From the NCBI GenBank assembly GCA_963703355.1, contig OY969813.1, positions 2,046,001 through 2,110,000 of the forward strand: DNA of 64,000 nucleotides. The letters are read 5' to 3'. Below, piece after piece: positions 54,688-61,614 of the stretch. Numbering within the stretch: the first letter of the stretch is position 1; each line of letters starts with the position of its first letter. The stretch comes from Puia sp963703355. GTDB lineage: Bacteria > Bacteroidota > Bacteroidia > Chitinophagales > Chitinophagaceae. The position numbers and the translations under genes were made by a program. The notes below the pieces were generated by a model that saw only the letters and a program-made list of their open reading frames with translations, had not been told where the DNA came from and did not search any database.

Positions 54688-54759
54688 ATGTGGGATTGAT
54701 CATTCTTTAACCAGACAAAACAAACTATAAGTAAGTCAAGATAATGAAATATTCTTTTC

Positions 54760-54767
54760 TACTTTTG
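54760..54767 (+). promoter_or_regulatory. -7 box TACTTTTG upstream of the first TonB receptor
   Basis: Exact TAnnTTTG match 20 bases before the receptor ATG, in the 100-base divergent gap with the permease. Confidence 0.5.
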
Positions 54768-54787
54768 AAGCCGAATAAAACCAATGA

Positions 54788-56857
54788 ATGAAATACTGGA
54801 TCTGCGGATTGATTTTGATAGTTTCCGGAATTGCCAGAGCCCAGAACGAAACAAAAGTTCCCGATACGGTAGAAAGAAAATTGTTGCAGGAAGTAGTTGT
54901 TCAGGCTTACGAACAAAATAGACGTCTCTCAGATGTACCGGCAGCAGTTGGTGTAATTACGAATTCCGAATGGAACCGATACAATAAGATGAGCATTGTA
55001 CCGGCGATGAATAGTGTACCTGGTGTACGTATGGAAGAAAGATCTCCTGGAAGTTACAGACTAAGTTTTCGGGGCAGCACGCTTCGTTCACCTTTTGGCG
55101 TAAGAAATGTAAAAGTTTATATAGATGGAATTCCATTCACCGACCCGGGGGGTAATACTTATTTAACCCAGCTGGCTCCATTCGATATGTATGCATTGGA
55201 ACTTATAAAAGGACCTGCCGGAAGTCTCTACGGAGCAGCCACGGGGGGCGCACTCCTTATCAAATCGAGGCCGGATGTCTGGCAGCCGGGATTCACTGCG
55301 CAATATGGCTATGGCACATTCTATAGCAACGATATCAATGCGCAGATCCGGTTAGGAAACCAAAATGGTGGTAATATGATCAATATTTCCCATCAGACAT
55401 CCGACGGGTATCGCGATCACACGAATCTTCGGAGGGATATTATAACCTGGGAGTCCATGTTGAAAAATAATGAACGACAAACGTTGAGTACTTACGCATT
55501 TTATGGGAGCCTATATTATCAGACGCCAGGCGCACTCACATTGTCTGAGTACAATGCAAACCCGGCGCAATCGCGTCCGGCAGTTGGTAGTACTCCTTCA
55601 GCAGACCAGGCGCAGGCAGCAATATATCAGAAAACTTTTTTAGCCGCCATCACCAATACTTATCGGATCACGGAGAAATTTCAAAATACAACAAATTTCT
55701 ATGGTGCTTACACCAACTATTTAAATCCTACATTCAGAAATTATGAGTTCAGGAATGAACCGCATTTCGGAGGCAGAACAGTTTTCAACTACACGGAGGA
55801 TTTTTTGCACCTCAGCTTTGGTGGTGAAGCGCAAAAAGGATTTTTCCAGACACAGGATTACGGGAACACAAACGGAGCGCCCGATACTTTGCAGACAAAT
55901 GACAACATCAATACCTGGACGTACACGCTGTTTGCACAGGCAGATATCTTTTTTGGAAAAGGCTGGCAGGCTTCTGCAGGTCTCAGTTACAATGAAGCTT
56001 TCATAGGTATCGATCGCATTTCGGTTCCGGGTTTCATTCCGAGAAATAAGCTTTTCAGCAACGAACTGGCCCCGAGAATCGCCATGTCAAAAAAGATCAC
56101 CCAGGATATATTATTATATGCGAGTATCTCCAAAGGGTTTTCACCACCTGCTGTAGCAGAGGTCTTACCTTCCACAACCAGCATTAATACGGATCTGCAA
56201 CCGGAAAATGGAATTAGCTATGAAACCGGAATTAAAAGCAGCTTCTTAAATAAACGTTTATACGTTGAAGTAATAGCATTTTATTTTGAATTGAAAAATG
56301 CGATAGTGGATCGCAAAGATTCCAGCAATAACGATTACTATGTAAATGCGGGCACTTCTACTCAAAAAGGAATTGAATCCCAGTTGTCATACCAACTTTT
56401 GCCATCAGCATTCGGTTTTATAAACAGCGCCCGTTTATGGGCAGCTTATACGCTCGATAATTTTACCTATGGTGATTTCGTAAAAGCAGGTGTCAATTAT
56501 GACGGAAAACATTTTCCAGGCGTGGCTAATAATACTTTCACGGGTGGAGTTGATCTCAACAGTCGTCCGGGAATTTTTCTGCATCTTACTTACTACTACA
56601 GCGATAAAACTCCACTCAATGATGCCAATACTTCGTATGCCGCTGCTTATCAGTTAGTAGGCGGAAGGGTTGGTTACTCAACCATGCTGCAGAAGTTGGG
56701 CATGACCTTTTTCGCCGGTGTAAATAATGCGTTTAATGCCAAGTACAGTCTTGGCAATGATATCAACGCAGCAGCCGGCAGGTATTATAATGCAGCCGCA
56801 ACCGCGAATTACTTTGTTGGTATAAGTATCGATTATAATAAAACATCGAAAAAATAA
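54788..56857 (+). CDS. TonB-dependent outer-membrane receptor
   Basis: 22-strand outer-membrane barrel with an N-terminal plug that imports a chelated or large substrate using TonB energy. The 689 residues show a signal peptide (about 1-19), a TonB-box-like LLQEVVVQA, the plug (SVPGVRMEERSPGSYRLSFRG, VKVYIDGIPFTDPGG, ELIKGPAGSLYGAATGGALLI) and the long barrel ending ANYFVGISIDYN. No carboxypeptidase-like lead domain and no SusD partner are present, which points to a metal chelate or cofactor rather than a glycan. Substrate unknown. The B12 uptake unit follows. Confidence 0.9.
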   Translation: MKYWICGLILIVSGIARAQNETKVPDTVERKLLQEVVVQAYEQNRRLSDVPAAVGVITNSEWNRYNKMSIVPAMNSVPGVRMEERSPGSYRLSFRGSTLRSPFGVRNVKVYIDGIPFTDPGGNTYLTQLAPFDMYALELIKGPAGSLYGAATGGALLIKSRPDVWQPGFTAQYGYGTFYSNDINAQIRLGNQNGGNMINISHQTSDGYRDHTNLRRDIITWESMLKNNERQTLSTYAFYGSLYYQTPGALTLSEYNANPAQSRPAVGSTPSADQAQAAIYQKTFLAAITNTYRITEKFQNTTNFYGAYTNYLNPTFRNYEFRNEPHFGGRTVFNYTEDFLHLSFGGEAQKGFFQTQDYGNTNGAPDTLQTNDNINTWTYTLFAQADIFFGKGWQASAGLSYNEAFIGIDRISVPGFIPRNKLFSNELAPRIAMSKKITQDILLYASISKGFSPPAVAEVLPSTTSINTDLQPENGISYETGIKSSFLNKRLYVEVIAFYFELKNAIVDRKDSSNNDYYVNAGTSTQKGIESQLSYQLLPSAFGFINSARLWAAYTLDNFTYGDFVKAGVNYDGKHFPGVANNTFTGGVDLNSRPGIFLHLTYYYSDKTPLNDANTSYAAAYQLVGGRVGYSTMLQKLGMTFFAGVNNAFNAKYSLGNDINAAAGRYYNAAATANYFVGISIDYNKTSKK

Positions 56858-56887
56858 AATTCTTCGCTTTCTTGCCAAACTCTCCTT

Positions 56888-56895
56888 TACATTTG
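56888..56895 (+). promoter_or_regulatory. -7 box TACATTTG upstream of the cobalamin riboswitch
   Basis: Exact TAnnTTTG match directly before the riboswitch, 30 bases after the previous gene, which places transcription start at the beginning of the aptamer. Confidence 0.5.
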
Positions 56896-57115
56896 CAGCA
56901 TCTGGTTCCCGCAAGGCGGGATTAAAAGGGAAGTCCGGTGAAATACCGGCGCTATCCCCGTAGCTGTGAGTTTCACCCGGATCAAACGGGACTATTTACA
57001 CTGCAGCCACTGTCGCGGTTAATTCGCGATGGGAAGGCAGTAAATAAGAAACAAGCCAGAAGACCTGCCAGGTAAATATTAGTCGCAACGCTTTCGGGTG
57101 AAAGGCAGGCGGAGT
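56896..57115 (+). promoter_or_regulatory. cobalamin (AdoCbl) riboswitch
   Basis: RNA element that senses B12 and represses the downstream uptake genes. Conserved parts are visible in order: a GGTTCCCGC start with its stem, AAAAGGGAAGTCCGGTGAAA near 56925-56945, GCTATCCCCG and TAGCTGTGAG, the B12-box core GCCACTG at 57006-57012, GGGAAGGC at 57031-57038, and AAGCCAGAAGACCTGCC at 57053-57069. A later GGCAGG at 57103-57108 could pair with CCTGCC at 57064-57069 as part of the switching region. The 340-base gap 56858-57197 is thus mostly the switch. The 3' boundary is approximate. Confidence 0.92.
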
Positions 57116-57197
57116 ATATATGGTTTTCCTTTTTATATTCCTTCTGGTCATTCTCTCTTTGCGCCATTGATATAAAACTTAATGCGTTGAACGTAGA

Positions 57198-59243
57198 ATG
57201 AAATTGAATTCAAAAAAATACAACCAACATGATGTGGTAAATCCACGCCGGTTTGCCGTTGTTATATTTTTTTTATTGACTGTTTTTGCTTCAAGCGCTC
57301 AAAATTCCACCGATAGTGGCAAATCATTAAGTGGCGTAACGATCACTGCAGAAAAAAAACAGCATTCTTATACAGCAATCGTTCCCGTACAAATATTGAA
57401 TCATGAAGCACTACAGGAAATAAATGCGGAAAATATAGCCGATGCGTCCAAGTATTTTTCCGGAGTGCTCATTAAAGATTATGGAGGCGTGGGCGGATTT
57501 AAAACAATTTCAGTTAGAAGTCTGGGAGGCCTGAATACCGGTTTGATTTACGATGGAATTACTATTGCCGATGCCCAAACGGGCCAGGTAGATCTCAGTA
57601 AATATTCCACCACTTTCGTACAGAGCCTCGAATTAGACCAGGCAAGCCCTCAAATGATGTTGGCACCGGCAAGGGTTTATTCCTCGGCCTCCGTGCTATC
57701 TTTCACCAGTAACACGTTTAACCCAACAAATTTTTCCCAAAACAAATGGACGGTCGGAGTAAACGCCGGTTCTTTTGGCTTATGGCAACCTTTCGCTGGA
57801 ATATACTTTCCAGTTTCGAAATCTATGGTCATAAGTGGGAATGCCGAAGCAACCTGGTCCAATGGCAGTTATCCTTATTATGTTACAAACGGTATATTCT
57901 CACAAAAAAATTACAGGTTCAATTCTGATATCCGTGCGTTGCAGGGTGAGATTAATCTGGTTAACAGATTTGCAGACAGCTCAACATTACAAACAAAGAT
58001 TTGGGGTTATCATTCTGACAGGGGACTTCCGGGTAGTATTATTTTCTTCAACGATATTTCGGTTCAGCGCCTTGAAGACAAAGACTATTTCGCTCAGACC
58101 AGGTATCTGAAAAAATTCAACTCCGGATTATCGGTTCTTGCTTCAGCAAAATACAGTTCCATGTATTCCAGATATACTGATCCAAATTTTCTAAATAATG
58201 CCGGCGGATTGGATGATCGCTATAAGCAAAACGAATTCTATGCCAGCATCAGTGCAAGTCAGCAGTTCGCTAAATACTTTTCTGTTTCACTGGCTTCCGA
58301 CATTGCTGTAACGGGTCTTACCGCAAATATCAACAACTTCGCTACGCCAACCAGAACAAGCTTATGGAATAATCTTGCAGTTCAGTTTATAAAGTCACAT
58401 TGGCAAATAAGTGCATCCCTGCTGAATACCGATATTGAAGACAAAACTGAAAATGGCAAACCTGCCACAAATGAAAATAAGTTTACGCCGGCGATTGAAG
58501 CCGGATACAGGATCAAACCGGAAAGCCCATTTCTTTTTCGTGCTTTCTACAAAGACATATTTCGTATGCCAACTTTTAATGATCTCTACTATACTTTTAA
58601 CAGCAATGTCAATCCGAAACTACGTCCAGAATATTCCAGTCAATACGACGCAGGTTTAACATTTACTAAAAATTTTAAATCCGGGTTAAGACAACTGAGT
58701 TTTAGTCTGGATGGATATTATAACAATATAAAGGACAAGATCATTGCAGTTCCATCCCAGAATCTGTTTATTTGGACGATTGAAAATCTCGGTAGAGTAA
58801 ATATTACGGGGATGGATTTGAATGCGGATGCAAATGGAAGATTTTCTTTAAAATCGGGATGGTCAGCCAGAGTTGCATTTACATGGCAGGAAGCGTTGGA
58901 TGTCACAAATCCCTCAAGTTCCGAATATAAAAATGAAATCCCCTATACTCCAAATTATTCAGGTTCTGCCATATTGGTGTATGATTATGAAAGATGGGGT
59001 GTCGGGTATAGCATTCTTTATTCAGGAAAAAGATACGCGTTGGGTGAAAATGATCCTTCAAACGAATTACCAGGCTGGAACACCCAGGATATATATATAA
59101 GCAGGCAGATAATAACTGGCAATTTTCATTCCACAATAAAAGGAGAAGTAAACAATATTTTCAATACGTATTATGATGTAATCAACTATTACCCGATGCC
59201 GGGAAGATCCTTTAAAATAAGTATCACCATATACAATTTATAA
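57198..59243 (+). CDS. btuB: BtuB-like TonB-dependent cobalamin receptor
   Basis: Outer-membrane receptor probably importing B12 or another corrinoid. The 681-residue protein has a signal peptide (about 18-35), LSGVTITAEKKQ near the TonB box, a plug with FSGVLIKDYGGVGGFKTISVR and GLIYDGITIADAQTGQVDL, and a barrel ending FKISITIYNL with a hydrophobic terminal residue. The cobalamin riboswitch immediately upstream is the main reason for the BtuB call. A BtuG-like propeller lipoprotein follows ten bases downstream. Confidence 0.88.
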   Translation: MKLNSKKYNQHDVVNPRRFAVVIFFLLTVFASSAQNSTDSGKSLSGVTITAEKKQHSYTAIVPVQILNHEALQEINAENIADASKYFSGVLIKDYGGVGGFKTISVRSLGGLNTGLIYDGITIADAQTGQVDLSKYSTTFVQSLELDQASPQMMLAPARVYSSASVLSFTSNTFNPTNFSQNKWTVGVNAGSFGLWQPFAGIYFPVSKSMVISGNAEATWSNGSYPYYVTNGIFSQKNYRFNSDIRALQGEINLVNRFADSSTLQTKIWGYHSDRGLPGSIIFFNDISVQRLEDKDYFAQTRYLKKFNSGLSVLASAKYSSMYSRYTDPNFLNNAGGLDDRYKQNEFYASISASQQFAKYFSVSLASDIAVTGLTANINNFATPTRTSLWNNLAVQFIKSHWQISASLLNTDIEDKTENGKPATNENKFTPAIEAGYRIKPESPFLFRAFYKDIFRMPTFNDLYYTFNSNVNPKLRPEYSSQYDAGLTFTKNFKSGLRQLSFSLDGYYNNIKDKIIAVPSQNLFIWTIENLGRVNITGMDLNADANGRFSLKSGWSARVAFTWQEALDVTNPSSSEYKNEIPYTPNYSGSAILVYDYERWGVGYSILYSGKRYALGENDPSNELPGWNTQDIYISRQIITGNFHSTIKGEVNNIFNTYYDVINYYPMPGRSFKISITIYNL

Positions 59244-59253
59244 AATCAATACA

Positions 59254-60324
59254 ATGACCACGCAAAAATTATTATCACTGCTTTCTTTTTTGATTTTGAT
59301 CACTATTTTTTCTTGTAAGAAAAATGGCTCACCAACCAATGTTACTCCTCCTGTAACGACCGGAGTATATACTCTTAATCAGGGAATATATCAGCAAAAT
59401 AATACGATGCTGACCTATTATGATTTTTCCAGTGCAACACCCACTACCGACTTTTTTAAAAATGTGAATGGATTTGGATTGGGTGATACAGGTAGTGATT
59501 TCATTGTTTATGGAGGCAAAATATATATTGTTATGAATGTTTCAGGATACCTCGCGGTGGCTGATGCAATTGGCGCAAAATTCAGAGACACTATTGACTT
59601 TAAAAATGCCGGTGTAAATCGGGGTCCTGAAAATATTGTTGGTTTCGGATCAAATGTTTTTGTTTCATCTACGGACGGGACTGTTGCAGTTATAGACACG
59701 TCCAGCCTGACTATATCCAAGTTTATTACTGTGGGATCGAATCCTGCGCAGATGGCAGTATCCGGAAATAATTTATATGTAAGTAATACTGGGGGATTTA
59801 GTGCTTCTTATGATTCAACGGTCTCCATCATTGATTTGACATCGCTTACTGAAACCGGCAAAATTACTGTGGGATTAAATCCGGGGTGCATCGCTTCGGA
59901 TAATTCCGGAAATATTTATGTTGCCTGTACGGGTGACTACAATACTGTAATACCCAGACTGGTAAAAGTAAATACAAGTACAAACGCTATTGTCTTTTCT
60001 GCCGACAGCGCCGTTGGCAATATTCGCTATTATAACAATAGTTTGATTACAACGGGCGGTTATCTCGGTTCTACAAATGTTGGCGTGTTAAGTCCTGAGG
60101 ATTTCAGCGCCATTAGATCTTCATTTATTTCAGATGGAACAACTATTGTGAATCCATATGGACTGGACGTTGATCCGTCAACTGGAGATGTGTATGTAGG
60201 GGATGCAAAAGATTATATTTCTTCCGGAACAGTTTATTGTTTTGACAAAACCGGAAAAAAGAAGTTTAGTTTTTCAACCAATCCAGGCATAAGTCCCGTG
60301 AGAACGCAGCTAATACAACAATAA
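59254..60324 (+). CDS. btuG: BtuG-like beta-propeller surface lipoprotein
   Basis: Bacteroidota B12-uptake loci often pair BtuB with BtuG, a surface seven-bladed propeller lipoprotein that captures corrinoids with high affinity. This 356-residue product has a lipoprotein signal with Cys21 in ITIFSC, then repeated YVTN-like blades: GFGSNVFVSSTDGTVAVIDT, ITVGSNPAQMAVSGNNLYVSN and ITVGLNPGCIASDNSGNIYVA. It is ten bases after btuB and under the same riboswitch. Blade repeats and context support BtuG, but ligand binding is inferred. Confidence 0.82.
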   Translation: MTTQKLLSLLSFLILITIFSCKKNGSPTNVTPPVTTGVYTLNQGIYQQNNTMLTYYDFSSATPTTDFFKNVNGFGLGDTGSDFIVYGGKIYIVMNVSGYLAVADAIGAKFRDTIDFKNAGVNRGPENIVGFGSNVFVSSTDGTVAVIDTSSLTISKFITVGSNPAQMAVSGNNLYVSNTGGFSASYDSTVSIIDLTSLTETGKITVGLNPGCIASDNSGNIYVACTGDYNTVIPRLVKVNTSTNAIVFSADSAVGNIRYYNNSLITTGGYLGSTNVGVLSPEDFSAIRSSFISDGTTIVNPYGLDVDPSTGDVYVGDAKDYISSGTVYCFDKTGKKKFSFSTNPGISPVRTQLIQQ

Positions 60325-60344
60325 ATTTTATGAACTGATTCAGA

Positions 60345-60352
60345 TATCTTTG
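60345..60352 (+). promoter_or_regulatory. -7 box TATCTTTG upstream of marC and tRNA-Arg
   Basis: Exact TAnnTTTG match 39 bases before the marC ATG. Since the tRNA begins on the last base of the marC stop codon, this promoter may also drive the tRNA. Confidence 0.5.
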
Positions 60353-60390
60353 TGCGGTCACTCGCTTCTGTCATCAATTAAAATCAAAAC

Positions 60391-60969
60391 ATGCAAACCG
60401 AGTTTAATGAGTTACTGACGGTGACTTTTACTCTTTTTGCTGTAATTGATATCATTGGGTCCATTCCGTTACTATTATCACTGAAGAAAAAGATGGGGGG
60501 CCTGAATGAAATCAAAGCAACCCTGATTTCAGGTGCCCTCATGATTCTTTTTTTGTATTTGGGTGAGCCTTTTCTTCACATACTTGGTTTGGAAACACAT
60601 TCATTTGCAGTTGCCGGATCCATTGTGATATTTATTCTGGGACTCGAAATGATTCTTGGAATAGAATTTTTCAAATCAGATAAAGATTCCAAATCGAGTA
60701 TGATGGTTCCCATTGCTTTTCCGCTCATTGCCGGATCGGGAACATTGACGACAATCATTTCATTAAAAGCAAACTATGAGGAAAGCGTTTTGTTGATTGC
60801 GATATTAATTAATCTGATAATAATTTTCGTAGTGCTAAAATCATTGAACCTGATAGAAAGAATGTTGGGTCCCGGTGGAATGGTTGCCATTCGTAAATTT
60901 TTTGGTGTAATATTGCTGGCCATAGCTGTCAAAATCTTCAGCAGCAATGTGCCTGGTTTAATCAAATAG
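60391..60969 (+). CDS. marC: MarC family integral membrane protein
   Basis: Six-helix inner-membrane protein of unknown transport function (UPF0056). The 192-residue length is normal. FTLFAVIDIIGSIPLLLSL, the FLILGLEMILG-like helix and PIAFPLIAGSGTLTTIISL are the family's conserved stretches. The stop codon TAG ends at 60969, which is also the first base of a tRNA gene, so gene and tRNA share one nucleotide and are probably in one transcript. Confidence 0.9.
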   Translation: MQTEFNELLTVTFTLFAVIDIIGSIPLLLSLKKKMGGLNEIKATLISGALMILFLYLGEPFLHILGLETHSFAVAGSIVIFILGLEMILGIEFFKSDKDSKSSMMVPIAFPLIAGSGTLTTIISLKANYEESVLLIAILINLIIIFVVLKSLNLIERMLGPGGMVAIRKFFGVILLAIAVKIFSSNVPGLIK

Positions 60970-61040
60970 GCCTCGTCGTACAATGGATAGTATAAGAGTT
61001 TCCGAAGCTCCAGATCCAGGTTCGATTCCTGGCGAGGCCA
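60969..61040 (+). tRNA. tRNA-Arg (CCG anticodon)
   Basis: 72-base cloverleaf. The acceptor stem GGCCTCG pairs with CGAGGCC; D stem GTAC/GTAT; anticodon loop TTCCGAA with anticodon CCG at 61002-61004; T arm CCAGG TTCGATT CCTGG; discriminator A. CCA is not encoded. The anticodon stem has one A-C mismatch at its outer pair and one G-T pair. It reads CGG arginine codons. It starts on the last base of the marC stop codon. Confidence 0.93.
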
Positions 61041-61064
61041 CTTCCAAAAACTAAAATAAGAACT

Positions 61065-61592
61065 ATGGCTGCCGTTCTAGAAACAGAGCGATTGATTCTT
61101 AGAAATTGGGAAAAGAACGACATATTCCCGTTCATCGAAATGTGCGCAGACCCAAAAGTTATGGAATTTCTTTCTGCTCCGCTTTCTGCCGAAGAATCCC
61201 GATCCACAGCCGGCAGAATCCGGACTCATTTTAAAAAATATGGCTTTGGCTTATATGCTGTCGAGAAAAGAGAATCAAAAAAGTTTATTGGATTTATCGG
61301 TTTTATGATCCCCAATTTCGAACACTATTTTACTCCTTGTGTCGAAATAGGCTGGCGTATTCAAAGTGATGAATGGAATCAGGGTTTTGCAACGGAGGGA
61401 GCCATGGCTTGCCTTCAGTTTGGTTTTTCAGAACTTGGGTTTAAAAAAATTCATTCGTTTACATCCGTCCGAAATCTCGCTTCCCAGCGTGTAATGCAAA
61501 AAATCGGATTGATAAAAAAAGAGACATTCTATCATCCGATGCTGCCTCCCGATCATTCTCTGAGTGAACACATATTATATTGCACAGAATAA
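61065..61592 (+). CDS. GNAT family N-acetyltransferase (RimJ/RimL type)
   Basis: Acetyl-CoA-dependent acetyltransferase. The 175 residues begin LETERLILRNWEKNDIFPF, the usual RimJ/RimL-like start, and include IGWRIQSDEWNQGFATEGAMACLQFGF with the acetyl-CoA-binding loop and IHSFTSVRNLASQRVMQKIGL near the end. The substrate (ribosomal protein, amino sugar or small molecule) cannot be told. It is 24 bases after the tRNA gene and converges on the GH3 gene with 22 bases between stops. Confidence 0.9.
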   Translation: MAAVLETERLILRNWEKNDIFPFIEMCADPKVMEFLSAPLSAEESRSTAGRIRTHFKKYGFGLYAVEKRESKKFIGFIGFMIPNFEHYFTPCVEIGWRIQSDEWNQGFATEGAMACLQFGFSELGFKKIHSFTSVRNLASQRVMQKIGLIKKETFYHPMLPPDHSLSEHILYCTE

Positions 61593-61614
61593 TTATGGAA
61601 GCTTTTATAAAACT

